Assembly (NCBI RefSeq): GCF_902702935.1
Contig: NZ_LR738855.1
Location: 310,001 to 374,000 of the forward strand
Length of the DNA: 64,000 nt
Reading direction: 5' to 3'
DNA from: Corynebacterium rouxii
GTDB taxonomy: Bacteria > Actinomycetota > Actinomycetes > Mycobacteriales > Mycobacteriaceae
Both the position numbers and the translations under genes were made by a program. The number at the start of each line of letters is the position of its first letter. The stretch's first letter is position 1. The notes under the pieces were generated by a model. The model saw only the letters and a program-made list of their open reading frames with translations. It did no database searches and was not told where the DNA came from. This document shows positions 39,087 to 48,769 of the stretch, in pieces.

Positions 39087-40496
39087 GTGACTGAACATTA
39101 TGACGTAGTAGTACTCGGTGCAGGCCCTGGTGGCTATGTCGCCGCCATCCGCGCAGCCCAGCTTGGCAAGAAGGTTGCAGTCGTTGAAAAGCAGTACTGG
39201 GGAGGTGTCTGTCTCAACGTCGGTTGTATCCCTTCCAAGGCGCTTCTGAAAAACGCTGAGGTAGCACACATCTTTAACCATGAGGCAAAGACCTTCGGCA
39301 TTAGTGGCGACGTGTCCTTTGACTTCGGTGCTGCTCATAAGCGCTCCCGCCAGGTATCTTCCGGAATCGTCAAGGGTGTCCACTACTTGATGAAGAAGAA
39401 CAAGATCACCGAAATCGACGGTCTCGGCTCCTTTAAAGACGCCAAGACCATCGAGATCACCGAGGGTAACGACGCCGGCAAGGTAGTTACCTTCGATGAC
39501 TGCATTATCGCCACCGGTTCCGTCGTGCGTTCTCTGCCAGGTGTAACCATCGGCGGTAATATCGTTTCCTTCGAAGAGCAAATTCTCAAGGAAGAAGCAC
39601 CAAAGTCTATGGTGATCGTGGGCGCCGGCGCTATCGGTATGGAGTTTGCTTACGTTCTAGCTAACTACGGCGTAGACATCACCATCGTGGAATTCATGGA
39701 TCGCGTGCTGCCAAACGAGGATGCAGACGTATCCAAGGAGATCGCAAAGCAGTACAAGAAGCTCGGCGTTAAACTGCTGACCGGTTACAAGACCACCGCC
39801 ATCACCGATAACGGCGACAATGTCACCGTCGAGGTGGAGTCCAAGGACGGATCCAAAAAAGACAGCCTCACCGTCGAGCGCTGCATGGTGTCCATCGGTT
39901 TCGCGCCACGTGTTGAAGGCTACGGCCTCGAAAACACCGGAGTGAAGCTCACTGAGCGCGGCGCTATCGAAATCGACGACTTCATGCGCACCAATGTCGA
40001 CCACATTTACGCAATTGGCGACGTCACCGCGAAACTGCAGCTGGCACACGTTGCAGAAGCGCAGGGTGTTGTTGCCGCCGAGGTTATCGCCGGTGCTGAA
40101 ACCCAAGAGCTGGGCGACTACATGATGATGCCACGCGCTACCTTCTGTAACCCACAGGTTGCATCCTTCGGCTACACCGAAGAACAGGCGAAGGCAAAGT
40201 TCGAAGGCCGCGAGATCAAGACCGCTACCTTCCCATTCTCTGCCAACGGTAAGGCAGCCGGCCTCGCTGAAACTGCAGGCTTTGTCAAGATCGTTGCAGA
40301 CGCAGAATTTGGCGAGATCGTCGGCGCGCACATGGTTGGTGCAAACGTCTCCGAACTGCTGCCAGAACTCACCTTGGCACAGCGTTTCGACCTCACCTGT
40401 GAGGAAATTGGACGCAACGTTCATACGCACCCAACCCTGTCTGAGGCAATGAAGGAAGCCGCAGAAGGAATCATGGGTCACATGATCAACCTCTAA
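39087..40496 (+). CDS. lpd: Dihydrolipoyl dehydrogenase (E3)
   Basis: 469 residues from the GTG at 39087. FAD and NAD domains: [20 protein letters not shown], the redox disulfide in [17 protein letters not shown] (C-x4-C), [20 protein letters not shown] and the FAD-binding [16 protein letters not shown]. The dimer-interface His-x4-Glu is in [16 protein letters not shown]. It reoxidises lipoamide in the pyruvate and 2-oxoglutarate dehydrogenase complexes with NAD+. It is a single gene; the order lpd-(small ORF)-ramB-sdhCAB matches C. glutamicum (cg0441 to cg0447). Confidence 0.95.
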   Translation: MTEHYDVVVLGAGPGGYVAAIRAAQLGKKVAVVEKQYWGGVCLNVGCIPSKALLKNAEVAHIFNHEAKTFGISGDVSFDFGAAHKRSRQVSSGIVKGVHYLMKKNKITEIDGLGSFKDAKTIEITEGNDAGKVVTFDDCIIATGSVVRSLPGVTIGGNIVSFEEQILKEEAPKSMVIVGAGAIGMEFAYVLANYGVDITIVEFMDRVLPNEDADVSKEIAKQYKKLGVKLLTGYKTTAITDNGDNVTVEVESKDGSKKDSLTVERCMVSIGFAPRVEGYGLENTGVKLTERGAIEIDDFMRTNVDHIYAIGDVTAKLQLAHVAEAQGVVAAEVIAGAETQELGDYMMMPRATFCNPQVASFGYTEEQAKAKFEGREIKTATFPFSANGKAAGLAETAGFVKIVADAEFGEIVGAHMVGANVSELLPELTLAQRFDLTCEEIGRNVHTHPTLSEAMKEAAEGIMGHMINL

Positions 40497-40570
40497 AAAA
40501 CCACGAGGATGCTCTTCGTTGCCGTACCTGGCAGCGGGGAGCGTCGGCGTATCATGGGGCCTACCCCTAA

Positions 40571-40717
40571 GTGCCCTGCACCGCATGCCAACCTGGAACC
40601 TTGGGGCCAAACGACTGCCAATTAGTTCAATCGGTTCGAGAAGACCCAGAGCTAAAGCAGCTGATGATCCAAATGATCAATAAGGCGCGACTTGGGAAGC
40701 ATGAGGATCAATGCTGA
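40571..40717 (+). CDS. Small cysteine-containing ORF (48 residues) between lpd and ramB
   Basis: Plus-strand frame from the GTG at 40571: [20 protein letters not shown], then [20 protein letters not shown] and LGKHEDQC. The C-x-x-C near the start and the later Cys residues suggest a metal or redox site, with a helical middle. C. glutamicum has small hypothetical genes at this place. The end overlaps the 3' end of ramB by about 41 bases, tail to tail. No strong ribosome site. Confidence 0.4.
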   Translation: MPCTACQPGTLGPNDCQLVQSVREDPELKQLMIQMINKARLGKHEDQC

Positions 40718-42101
40718 GCAATGTATTTACCGCGGGAAAAGCTCGCTGCGGGCAATTCGTGCGAGAACACACACGGCAGCCAGCGCCGATAGGGACCGCA
40801 TTGCTAAAGCCGTCGAAATCCAGCCCAGCAGTATAAACGGTGCGATGAGCGTGGCGGGCCTCGCAGCCAAGCCCAATAGAAAAAATCTTGCCCGGCTCGC
40901 TAAACCGCCCCTGATGGTGACGCACCGTGCGCGCAATCCATAAGTAACTGCGTCCGTCGGGCATCTCAGAAAGCTGTCTCATGATCGTGCCTGGGCTGCT
41001 GAAAGCCTCATATACGTTCCACAAAGGGCACGTGCCTCCAGAATGCGTGAAATGAAAACCAGTGGCCGATTGCCGCTTGGAGATATTTCCGGCACGATCC
41101 ACGCGGACAAACGTAAACGGAATGCCTTTGAGCTGAGGGCGTTGCAAGGTTGAAAGCCGATGGCAGACCGTCTCATATCCCAGTCCAAAGACTTGGCAGA
41201 GATATTCGATGTCGTAACCGCTTTTTTCCGCCTGTGAATGGAACATGCCATAAGGCAACATCACCGCCGCAGCAAAGTAGGAGGCGATGCCGCGAAGCGC
41301 TAATCGACGCGCCTCCTCTGATTGGAAGTGACCGTCGGAAACAAGTGCATACATCTGCTCGCCAGCTTCGAGATACCCCAGCTCTGCTGCAAGTCTAAAA
41401 GCGCGCTGGCCAGCAATAAGACGAGTAGACAGCGTAAGTTGGCGAGAAACATTGTCAAACTTATGCAACGTGGCGCCGAGGTCAACGCCGGGGATGATCT
41501 CTACATCATGGTCTTCTTGCAGGCGTTGAGTCAGTGCTGCTTCGTTGGCTCGAATATTAAAAGTAGTAATGCCTAGCTCTGTGGCAATGCGTTCGGCGAT
41601 CCGATCTAGTTCGTCGAGGTAATTGTGGTGAGAGTAGAAGAAGTCGCGCACCTCATCGTGAGGCATGGACAACATCGCAAGTGGATTGGGAGTATCTAAT
41701 CCGCTGAGACGGCGTTTGTCGGTAACCGCATCAAGGTTGTCGCGGAGGCGTCGATAGCGACGATGCATCTCCACCATGGCGCGAGCAGCTTCGGGGTGGT
41801 GGTCTACGAGGGTGGACAGCTCGGTGACGTCGATAGGCTGTGGGCAAACTTCTTTGTCGAACATGACATCCTGTAGCTCGGCGATGAGGCGTGAGGAATC
41901 GTCGCGCGAAAAGAAGGTGGCGTCTACTCCAAATGAGGCTGTTATTTTCCGCAGCACTTGTGGGGTAAGCGGTCGGACGTCGTGTTCGATCTGGTTGATG
42001 TAGCTGGCTGAGATCCCGAGGAGCTCGGCGAGCGCGGCTTGGGTGAGGTCGCGTTCTTTGCGTAGCTGGCGCAGGCGTGAACCCACATAAGTCATACCCA
42101 T
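40677..42101 (-). CDS. ramB: RamB-like regulator of acetate metabolism
   Basis: 474 residues from [20 protein letters not shown]. The N-terminal HTH (XRE type) is [20 protein letters not shown], followed by [20 protein letters not shown]. The middle has an ImmA/IrrE-like region ([20 protein letters not shown], without HExxH). The C-terminal short-chain fatty-acyl regulator domain shows Cys clusters ([13 protein letters not shown] and [20 protein letters not shown]). In C. glutamicum RamB represses acetate genes (pta-ack, aceA/aceB) and binds its own and nearby promoters. It is divergent from sdhC over 449 bases. Confidence 0.92.
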   Translation of the reverse strand: MGMTYVGSRLRQLRKERDLTQAALAELLGISASYINQIEHDVRPLTPQVLRKITASFGVDATFFSRDDSSRLIAELQDVMFDKEVCPQPIDVTELSTLVDHHPEAARAMVEMHRRYRRLRDNLDAVTDKRRLSGLDTPNPLAMLSMPHDEVRDFFYSHHNYLDELDRIAERIATELGITTFNIRANEAALTQRLQEDHDVEIIPGVDLGATLHKFDNVSRQLTLSTRLIAGQRAFRLAAELGYLEAGEQMYALVSDGHFQSEEARRLALRGIASYFAAAVMLPYGMFHSQAEKSGYDIEYLCQVFGLGYETVCHRLSTLQRPQLKGIPFTFVRVDRAGNISKRQSATGFHFTHSGGTCPLWNVYEAFSSPGTIMRQLSEMPDGRSYLWIARTVRHHQGRFSEPGKIFSIGLGCEARHAHRTVYTAGLDFDGFSNAVPIGAGCRVCSRTNCPQRAFPAVNTLLSIDPHASQVAPY

Positions 42102-42550
42102 GGGTTTCTACACTACGTGAGCTGCGCCATGATGGATGATCATTCAAAAATTGACTGTGGTGTGCAGTACACAACTGTCACTTCTGTTGCGCTGCTGGGA
42201 AAATAGGGGAAAGGGCAAATATGTCGCTGGCCTTGTGCTTTTTCTCTAAATCACACTAAGAGGCTTGTCTAAAGATCACCCATTCGTATGACACCGAAAG
42301 GGTGGAGAGAGGGGATGGTGTACAAAATCACTAAAAAGTTGGATGATCGTTCTCTGTCATCTCACGCTTTTGAAAAAGTGCCGGTAGATGTGGCAATTTT
42401 TGGTCACTCTCGGCGCCGCTTTTAGGTCAGGGTACCCTAAACTGCAGGTAGATTAGCCTTTTTGGATAGGTGACCTAATTCACAATGGGTGTTTGTAAGT
42501 GGTTTATAGGCAAGGTCGGGTCGTAAAGTTATAGCGACACTGGAGGTGCC
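42102..42550. promoter_or_regulatory. ramB/sdhC divergent regulatory region
   Basis: 449 bases without a gene. It holds the DtxR-like box at 42422-42440. TGTGCAGTACACA near 42161-42173 resembles a GlxR-type or autoregulatory palindrome close to the ramB start. A promoter candidate for sdhC lies near 42505-42530. The sdhC ribosome site is TGGAGGTGCC just before the ATG. Confidence 0.55.
42422..42440. promoter_or_regulatory. DtxR-like operator upstream of sdhC
   Basis: TTAGGTCAGGGTACCCTAA matches the DtxR consensus TTAGGTTAGCCTAACCTAA at 15 of 19 positions, including both conserved outer arms. It lies 111 bases before the sdhC ATG. DtxR is the iron-dependent regulator of corynebacteria and sdhCAB encodes an iron-rich enzyme. 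Confidence 0.6.
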
Positions 42551-43309
42551 ATGACTGTAAATAACATCGACCGTGACGCAATCGCTCACGGCAAAATCAC
42601 TGAAAAGCCGCTGCGTGAGCGGCCACAGTTCCCAACCTGGGCGCTGAAGCTCGGCATGGCCGTCACTGGCCTAATCTTTGCCTTCTTCGTCGTATTCCAC
42701 ATGGTTGGAAACCTGAAGATCTTCCTGCCGTTCTACGAAGACGGCACGCATCCAATCGACATTTACGGCGAGTGGCTGCGCAATCTGCTCTACCCACTGC
42801 TTCCACACGGTGTATTCCTGTGGATCTTCCGCTTGGTCCTACTCGCTTGCATCGTGATCCACATCTACGGCGCATTCGCATTGACCGCGCGCTCCCGTCA
42901 GTCTCGCGGCAAGTTCCGTCGCACCAATCTGATGGGTGGCATGAACTCCTTCACTACCCGCACCATGCTGGTCACCGGCATCGTGCTGCTGGCGTTCATC
43001 ATCTTCCACATCTTGGATCTCACCATCGGTGCTGCACCAGCAGCTTCTGATGCTTTCGAGCACGGTGCTATCTATGCGAACATGGTCGCAGGCTTTAGCC
43101 GCTGGCCAGTCACCATCTTCTACGTGATTGCCATGGTGACCTTGTTCATGCACTTGTCGCATGGTATCTGGCTTGCTACCAGCGACCTTGGTATTACTGG
43201 CAAGCGCTGGCGTGCGGTCATGCTGTTCTTGGCATACCTCGTCCCAGCAATTGTCATGATCGGCAACATCGCTATTCCGCTGTCCATCGCACTCGGCTTG
43301 GTCGGCTAG
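42551..43309 (+). CDS. sdhC: Succinate dehydrogenase cytochrome b subunit
   Basis: 252 residues with five membrane helices, typical of the diheme SdhC of Gram-positive and epsilon types. His residues in helices fit heme ligands: VFHMVGNLKIFLPFYEDG, VIHIYGAFAL, FIIFHILDLTIGA and MHLSHGIWLATSDLG. It anchors SdhAB in the membrane and passes electrons to menaquinone. First gene of sdhCAB; 18 bases separate it from sdhA. Start chosen after a TGGAGGTGCC site. Confidence 0.93.
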   Translation: MTVNNIDRDAIAHGKITEKPLRERPQFPTWALKLGMAVTGLIFAFFVVFHMVGNLKIFLPFYEDGTHPIDIYGEWLRNLLYPLLPHGVFLWIFRLVLLACIVIHIYGAFALTARSRQSRGKFRRTNLMGGMNSFTTRTMLVTGIVLLAFIIFHILDLTIGAAPAASDAFEHGAIYANMVAGFSRWPVTIFYVIAMVTLFMHLSHGIWLATSDLGITGKRWRAVMLFLAYLVPAIVMIGNIAIPLSIALGLVG

Positions 43310-43327
43310 GGGAGAAGGTAAATAACA

Positions 43328-45343
43328 ATGAGCATTAACTCTGACACCACTGTTAGCACCGACTTCACCCAACCGGCATCCATCGTTGATGGTGTGAAAC
43401 TCGGTAGCATCCTCGAGTCTCATGAGCCTAAGGGTGTTCCCACCAAGGACATGTGGGAGTATCAAAAGGACCACATGAACCTTGTGTCGCCTTTGAACCG
43501 TCGTAAGTTCCGCGTCCTCGTGGTCGGCACCGGTCTGTCCGGTGGCGGCGCTGCGGCTGCTCTCGGCGAGCTCGGCTACGACGTCAAGGTGTTCACCTAC
43601 CACGACGCACCACGTCGTGCACACTCCATCGCTGCACAGGGTGGCGTCAACGCTGCTCGCGGCAAGAAGGTGGACAACGACGGCGCATACCGCCACGTCA
43701 AAGACACCGTTAAGGGCGGCGACTACCGCTGCCGTGAGTCCGACTGCTGGCGCTTGGCATACGAGTCCGTCCGCGTGATCGACCACATGAACGCCATCGG
43801 TGCACCATTCGCTCGCGAATACGGCGGAACCTTGGCAACCCGTTCCTTCGGTGGCGTGCAGGTTTCCCGCACCTACTACACCCGTGGTCAAACAGGTCAG
43901 CAGCTTCAGCTGGCTGGTGCTGCTGCTCTGCAGCGTCAGATCGGCCTAGGCACCGTGGAGATCTTCACCCACAATGACCTGGCTGACTTGGTTCTCACCG
44001 AGAAGGATGGCAAGAAGCGCTGTGAAGGTGTGGTTATGCGTAACCTCATCACCGGCGAGCTTACCGCTCACACCGGACACGCAGTGATCTTGGCAACCGG
44101 TGGCTACGGAAACGTGTTCCACATGTCCACCTTGGCTAAGAACTCCAACGCTTCCGCAATGATGCGTGCATACGATCACGGTGCATACCTCGCATCGCCA
44201 TCGTTCATCCAGTTCCACCCAACCGGTCTTCCTGTCAACTCCGAGTGGCAGTCCAAGACCATCTTGATGTCCGAGTCTTTGCGTAACGACGGCCGCATCT
44301 GGTCACCGCTGAAGCCAAAGGACGACCGCGACCCGAACACCATCCCTGAGGAAGAGCGCGACTACTTCTTGGAGCGTCGTTACCCAGCATTCGGTAACTT
44401 GGTTCCTCGCGACGTTGCATCTCGTGCAATCTCTCAGCAGATCAACAAGGGCCTCGGCGTTGGACCTCTGCACAACTCTGCTTACCTAGACTTCCGCGAT
44501 GCCATCAACCGCCTCGGCGAAGACACCATCCGTGAGCGTTACTCCAACCTCTTTCAGATGTACGAAGAGGCCATTGGTGAGAACCCATACAAGGCACCAA
44601 TGCGTATTGCTCCTACCTGCCACTTCACCATGGGTGGCCTGTGGACCGACTTCAATGAGATGACCTCCATTGACGGTCTGTTCGCAGCAGGTGAGTGCTC
44701 GTGGACCTACCACGGTGCTAACCGTCTGGGCGCAAACTCCCTCCTGTCCGCTTCTGTTGACGGCTGGTTCACCCTGCCGTTCACTATCCCTAACTACTTG
44801 GCAAACCACCTCGGTGAGGCACGTTTGGCTGAGGATTCTGCAGAGGCACAGGAAGCTGTTAACCGCGCAAAGGCACGCATTGACAAGCTGATGAACATCA
44901 AGGGCAATGATCCTCACGGCCCTGAGTTCTTCCACCGCCAGCTGGGCGAGATCCTCTACTTCTCTTGTGGCGTTGCCCGCAACGTTGAGGACCTCAAGAC
45001 CGGTATTCAGAAGATCCGCGCTCTGCGCAAGGAATTCTGGGCAAACCTGCGTATCACCGGCGCTGCCGATGAGATGAACCAGGTTCTCGAGTACGCATCC
45101 CGCGTTGCTGACTACATCGACTTGGGCGAGCTCATGTGCGTCGACGCACTTGACCGCGACGAGTCCTGTGGTGCCCACTTCCGTGATGATCACCTCTCCG
45201 CAGAAGGCGAGGCAGAGCGTGACGACGACAACTGGTGCTTCGTTTCCGCATGGGAGCCAGGTGCAGTCGAGGGCGAGTTCATTCGCCACGCTGAACCACT
45301 CACATTCGAAGCGATCCCGCTGATGACAAGGAATTACAAGTAA
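43328..45343 (+). CDS. sdhA: Succinate dehydrogenase flavoprotein subunit
   Basis: 671 residues. FAD binding starts at VLVVGTGLSGGGAAAALGEL. The covalent flavin His motif is RRAHSIAAQGGVNAARG. The active-site block is SPSFIQFHPTGLPV, with GGLWTDFNEMTSIDGLFAAG and CSWTYHGANRLGANSLLSAS. The C-terminal part (GELMCVDALDRDESCGAHFR) completes the domain. It oxidises succinate to fumarate in the TCA cycle. It shares one base with the sdhB start (TAATG), so translation is coupled. Confidence 0.95.
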   Translation: MSINSDTTVSTDFTQPASIVDGVKLGSILESHEPKGVPTKDMWEYQKDHMNLVSPLNRRKFRVLVVGTGLSGGGAAAALGELGYDVKVFTYHDAPRRAHSIAAQGGVNAARGKKVDNDGAYRHVKDTVKGGDYRCRESDCWRLAYESVRVIDHMNAIGAPFAREYGGTLATRSFGGVQVSRTYYTRGQTGQQLQLAGAAALQRQIGLGTVEIFTHNDLADLVLTEKDGKKRCEGVVMRNLITGELTAHTGHAVILATGGYGNVFHMSTLAKNSNASAMMRAYDHGAYLASPSFIQFHPTGLPVNSEWQSKTILMSESLRNDGRIWSPLKPKDDRDPNTIPEEERDYFLERRYPAFGNLVPRDVASRAISQQINKGLGVGPLHNSAYLDFRDAINRLGEDTIRERYSNLFQMYEEAIGENPYKAPMRIAPTCHFTMGGLWTDFNEMTSIDGLFAAGECSWTYHGANRLGANSLLSASVDGWFTLPFTIPNYLANHLGEARLAEDSAEAQEAVNRAKARIDKLMNIKGNDPHGPEFFHRQLGEILYFSCGVARNVEDLKTGIQKIRALRKEFWANLRITGAADEMNQVLEYASRVADYIDLGELMCVDALDRDESCGAHFRDDHLSAEGEAERDDDNWCFVSAWEPGAVEGEFIRHAEPLTFEAIPLMTRNYK

Positions 45344-46092
45344 TGAAACTCCATCTTGAAATCTGGCGTCAGGCCGGTCCGAACAGCGAAGGTCACTTCG
45401 AGTCCATCGACGTCAACGACGCCGTTCCTCAAATGTCTGTCCTCGAGCTTCTCGACCACGTCAACACTGGCCTGATCGAGGAAGGCAAAGAGCCTTTCGT
45501 ATTCGCCTCTGACTGCCGCGAAGGCATCTGTGGCACCTGTGGCCTTTTGGTCAACGGTCGCCCACACGGCCTGGACAAGAACAAGCCTTCTTGCCAGCAG
45601 CGCCTCGACCACGTAGCTGACGGATCCACTCTGAAGATCGAGCCACTGCGCTCCGCAGCTTACCCAGTGGTTAAGGACCTCTTGGTAGACCGCTCCGCAT
45701 TGGATCGCGTCTTGGAAAAGGGCGGCTTCGTTTCCATCAACGCCGGCACCGCTCCTGATGCAGACACCCTGCACCAGAACCACGAGTCTGCCGAGTTGGC
45801 TCTCGACCACGCAGCCTGCATAGGCTGTGGTGCTTGTGTGGCTGCCTGCCCTAACGGCGCAGCTCACTTGTTCACCGGTGCAAAGCTGATCCACCTCTCC
45901 CTGATGCCTTTGGGCAAGGAAGAGCGTGGCAAGCGCGCACGCAAGATGGTCGACGAGTTGGAGACAAACTTCGGACACTGCTCCCTCTACGGTGAGTGCG
46001 CGGATGTTTGCCCTGCAGGTATCCCACTGTCCGCAGTTGCTGCAATCAACAAGGAACGTGCTCGTGCGTTCTTCCGTGGCAAGGACGACTAA
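45343..46092 (+). CDS. sdhB: Succinate dehydrogenase iron-sulfur subunit
   Basis: 249 residues. The 2Fe-2S site is SDCREGICGTCGLLV with a later Cys (PSCQQR). The other clusters are in HAACIGCGACVAACPNGAAH and HCSLYGECADVCPAGIPLSA, the latter two Cys-rich motifs of the fumarate reductase/SdhB type. It carries electrons from SdhA to the hemes in SdhC. Last gene of the operon. Confidence 0.95.
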   Translation: MKLHLEIWRQAGPNSEGHFESIDVNDAVPQMSVLELLDHVNTGLIEEGKEPFVFASDCREGICGTCGLLVNGRPHGLDKNKPSCQQRLDHVADGSTLKIEPLRSAAYPVVKDLLVDRSALDRVLEKGGFVSINAGTAPDADTLHQNHESAELALDHAACIGCGACVAACPNGAAHLFTGAKLIHLSLMPLGKEERGKRARKMVDELETNFGHCSLYGECADVCPAGIPLSAVAAINKERARAFFRGKDD

Positions 46093-46168
46093 TTACCACT
46101 GATTACCGTAAGATAATACTCTAGTAAACAGACGTTCTTCTACACGGGTACAAAGAAAGGTAAGCACA

Positions 46169-46519
46169 ATGTCCCATTCCCTAGATGCGACGCAAGAGTC
46201 GGGTAACTACCCGGTCTTCGAGGGTCGTATGCACTACATCGACGGTTATGATCCATCGAGCCTGTGGGCACCGCACTCCTCCCTCCAGCGTACGAGCACC
46301 TGGGTAGGTATGGGTGCAATCCTCGCCGCATTGGCAGGCTTGGGTACGTTGATCTTCGGTTTGGCATCCAGCACCGTGGGAAGCCAGGAGGCTTGGTCCA
46401 CCTACGCTTTGATCGGCGGAGTCATCGCAGCAGTACTGCTGATCGGTGGTTTTGGTCTGATCCACATGGGTCGCGCTGCTTACCGTCAGTACCGTGCAGA
46501 AACTGGTCGCGTGAACTAA
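46169..46519 (+). CDS. Small membrane protein (2 TM), conserved hypothetical
   Basis: 116 residues with a good AGAAAGG site. The N-terminus is polar (GRMHYIDGYDPSSLWAPHSS); two membrane segments follow (GMGAILAALAGLGTLIFGLA and ALIGGVIAAVLLIGGFGLIH), and a short positive tail. A gene at the same place in C. glutamicum (cg0448) is also an uncharacterised membrane protein. It may be co-transcribed with sdhCAB (77 bases after). A terminator follows. Confidence 0.8.
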   Translation: MSHSLDATQESGNYPVFEGRMHYIDGYDPSSLWAPHSSLQRTSTWVGMGAILAALAGLGTLIFGLASSTVGSQEAWSTYALIGGVIAAVLLIGGFGLIHMGRAAYRQYRAETGRVN

Positions 46520-46543
46520 TCACGTCAGGCACCTCCGCGTAAT

Positions 46544-46582
46544 CGGTGGAGTCATCACACAAGTGGTGGCTCCGCCGTTTTT
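46544..46582 (+). terminator. Rho-independent terminator
   Basis: CGGTGGAGTCATC pairs with GGTGGCTCCGCCG over 13 pairs including three G-U, followed by TTTTT. Confidence 0.75.
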
Positions 46583-46603
46583 GCATCTGTAGGGTGGAAA
46601 AAC

Positions 46604-46699
46604 ATGAGTAACTGGAACAAGATTGCGTGGGTCCTTATCACTGTAATTGCGGTGATTATTGGTATCCGCTACATCGTTATGGGGCTGGCGCTGATCTAG
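46604..46699 (+). CDS. 31-residue single-pass membrane peptide
   Basis: MSNWNKIAWVLITVIAVIIG, then IRYIVMGLALI. A polar start with a Lys is followed by one hydrophobic helix. AGGGTGG lies 8 bases upstream. It is 9 bases before the DUF445 gene and probably in one transcript with it. Small membrane peptides of this type often attach to a larger partner; nothing more can be said. Confidence 0.5.
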   Translation: MSNWNKIAWVLITVIAVIIGIRYIVMGLALI

Positions 46700-46708
46700 C
46701 ATGGGATA

Positions 46709-47986
46709 ATGGTCGGCATGGGTACACATAGTGCAGAGCTAGATCGCCGTCGAACACTGCGAAACCACAAGGCATTTGCGACGGGGTTGCTGCTTGTCGC
46801 CGCGGTGATCTTTTTGAGCTGTCAGTGGTACACAGCGCACACCGACCCCACACCCGTATGGGTGGGGTTTGTGCGGGCTGCTGCGGAGGCCGGCATGGTC
46901 GGTGGCCTTGCCGACTGGTTCGCTGTTACAGCGTTATTCCGGTACCCACTGGGGCTCAAGATTCCGCACACAGCACTGGTTCGCAACAAAAAGGATCAGG
47001 TAGGCGAGAGCCTCAGCTCCTTTGTGAGCGAGAATTTCCTTAATCCCACGTTGATTACGCAGAAGGTTCGTCAGGCTCAGGTGCCAACGGTGGTGGCGGA
47101 TTGGCTGGTGCAACCAGAAAATGCCGATCGGGTGTCCCAAGAGGCCGGAACTTTTGTTGCCAAGGTGGTTCGCGCGTTGAACCCCGAGGATGCTGAGACT
47201 GTGATCAATGCGGCCTTGCTGGATAAGTTGGCGCAGCCGGAGTGGGGCCCACACGTCGGTAAGACGTTGCAGCAGCTTATCGACGAAGGCCTCACCGATC
47301 CGATTGTGGATCAGCTGGCCGGATGGATGCATAAGAAGGCCACGACAAGCGAGGCGCTGATTATCCGAATTTTGGATGAGCGGGCTCCGTCGTGGGCACC
47401 ACGTTTTATTAACGACATCGTAGGCGAGCGTGTCTACCGCGAGCTCGCGCAGTGGACGGCTGCTGTGGATCGCGATAAAAACCATGAGGCTCGTCATGCG
47501 ATCCGGCGTTTCCTTGAGAAATTCGCGGTGGATCTGCAAGAAGATCCGGTGATGATTCAGAAGGTTGAAGAGATCAAACACGACATCATGGGTTCGGCTC
47601 CGGTGCGCAATGCTGCGGCATCTATCTGGGCATCCACATCCGCTGCAATTCTTGCTGCGGTGGCGGATCCGGAGTCGATTATTCGTACCAAGATCGCAGA
47701 ATATGCGATGGCCTGGGGCGAGCGGATTCATAACGATGAGCAGATCCGCACCCAATTGGATCGCCGTATTACTGGTGCCGCAGAATTTTTGGCGGAGAAC
47801 TACGCGGATCAGATCACGTCGATTATTGGCGAGACAATCGAGCGCTGGGACGCTGACGAGGCCAGTGACAAGATTGAGCTGATGGTGGGCAAGGACCTGC
47901 AGTACATTCGCCTTAATGGCACGGTCGTAGGTGCATTAGCGGGCCTTGCCATTTACACTGTGTCCTATCTGTTGTTTGGACTATAA
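46709..47986 (+). CDS. DUF445 family membrane protein
   Basis: 425 residues, possibly starting 3 codons later at the ATG at 46718. There are TM segments at both ends (FATGLLLVAAVIFLSCQWYT and GTVVGALAGLAIYTVSYLLF). Between them is a long helical part beginning VRAAAEAGMVGGLADWFAVT and ALFRYPLGLKIPHTALVRNK, which is the DUF445 signature (E-A-x-x-G-G-L-A-D-W). The function is not established. Upstream in the same group are the small membrane genes; a DUF2516 protein follows 12 bases later. Confidence 0.9.
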   Translation: MVGMGTHSAELDRRRTLRNHKAFATGLLLVAAVIFLSCQWYTAHTDPTPVWVGFVRAAAEAGMVGGLADWFAVTALFRYPLGLKIPHTALVRNKKDQVGESLSSFVSENFLNPTLITQKVRQAQVPTVVADWLVQPENADRVSQEAGTFVAKVVRALNPEDAETVINAALLDKLAQPEWGPHVGKTLQQLIDEGLTDPIVDQLAGWMHKKATTSEALIIRILDERAPSWAPRFINDIVGERVYRELAQWTAAVDRDKNHEARHAIRRFLEKFAVDLQEDPVMIQKVEEIKHDIMGSAPVRNAAASIWASTSAAILAAVADPESIIRTKIAEYAMAWGERIHNDEQIRTQLDRRITGAAEFLAENYADQITSIIGETIERWDADEASDKIELMVGKDLQYIRLNGTVVGALAGLAIYTVSYLLFGL

Positions 47987-47998
47987 ATAAGGCGCAGG

Positions 47999-48274
47999 AT
48001 GATCAGCTTCGGAATCTTCGAAATTTTGTATTGGCTTATTGCCGTCTGTGGGGTAGTAGGAGCAGTACTTGTCGCGGCGACACGCGCAGATGCTTTTGAA
48101 GCCGCAGATCGGCAAAACAAGTGGGTTTGGGTGGCATTGCTTGGCGGTTCTGCCTTGGCACTATTTTCCAGCTTCCCATTTTTATCGTGGATCGGCATCG
48201 TCATTATTGGCCTGTACTGGTTTGATGTGCGCCCACAGATCACGAACATCCTCAACGGTAACTACGGCTGGTAG
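47999..48274 (+). CDS. DUF2516 family membrane protein
   Basis: 91 residues: MISFGIFEILYWLIAVCGVV, then RADAFEAADRQNKWVWVALL and FPFLSWIGIVIIGLYWFDVR. Three membrane helices, typical of DUF2516. It lies 12 bases after the DUF445 gene and 6 bases before the DeoC-like gene, so all three probably share a transcript. Function unknown. Confidence 0.85.
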   Translation: MISFGIFEILYWLIAVCGVVGAVLVAATRADAFEAADRQNKWVWVALLGGSALALFSSFPFLSWIGIVIIGLYWFDVRPQITNILNGNYGW

Positions 48275-48280
48275 ATCGCT

Positions 48281-48769
48281 GTGATTCCTATAGTCAGTGG
48301 CCCCGAGGCGAGCGTCGATAAGGCGCGTGAACTCGCCGCAGGGGGTGACGGCGTATGCGTTCCGCCAACATTGTTAACTGCCCTTGGCCAGGTGCCAGGG
48401 CCCGTGGTGTCGTGGGCGGGGTATCCCACTGGTCAGCACCACAGCCTGATCAAGGCCTCTGAGGCGCGCCTAGCGGTGCAATGTGGTGCCAGCATGGTGC
48501 TAGTGGTTCCTGACCCCGCAACGGTTGTCGCTGCCACCAGCACGGCGTTGATTACGGAGCTGGTTACTACCCGCGAGGCGGTGCCGCATCCTGCCTCGCT
48601 GGCGTTGGTCCTCGATACGGATCTGTTTGCCGCTGATGTTATTGCGCGTACTGCCGAACATGCGCAAGCAGCTGGTTTTGACGCGGTGGTAGTGAAAAAA
48701 GAAACCCCGCAGTTAGCCTTGCCCACCTATGTGTGGGATGAGGCCAATGCGGGTTTGTTGGTGCGCTAG
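48281..48769 (+). CDS. DeoC-like (deoxyribose-phosphate aldolase family) protein, short
   Basis: 162 residues from the GTG at 48281. Pieces match an aldolase-type TIM barrel: GDGVCVPPTLLTALGQVPGP, VVSWAGYPTGQHHSLIKASE, and a C-terminal FDAVVVKKETPQLALPTYVW where DeoC has its second Lys-rich strand. DeoC enzymes are around 220 residues, so this is short and may lack a catalytic Lys. In C. glutamicum the gene after the DUF2516 protein is annotated deoC. It overlaps the LmeA-like gene tail to tail by 4 bases. Activity is uncertain. Confidence 0.6.
   Translation: MIPIVSGPEASVDKARELAAGGDGVCVPPTLLTALGQVPGPVVSWAGYPTGQHHSLIKASEARLAVQCGASMVLVVPDPATVVAATSTALITELVTTREAVPHPASLALVLDTDLFAADVIARTAEHAQAAGFDAVVVKKETPQLALPTYVWDEANAGLLVR

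Noticed and set aside
39657..40610. A 317-codon minus-strand open frame opposite lpd
   Set aside because: It lies antisense to a conserved lpd and shows no domain or ribosome site.
42839..43891. A 350-codon open frame on the minus strand opposite sdhC and sdhA
   Set aside because: It mirrors the codon structure of conserved genes on the other strand, has no recognised domain and no ribosome site.
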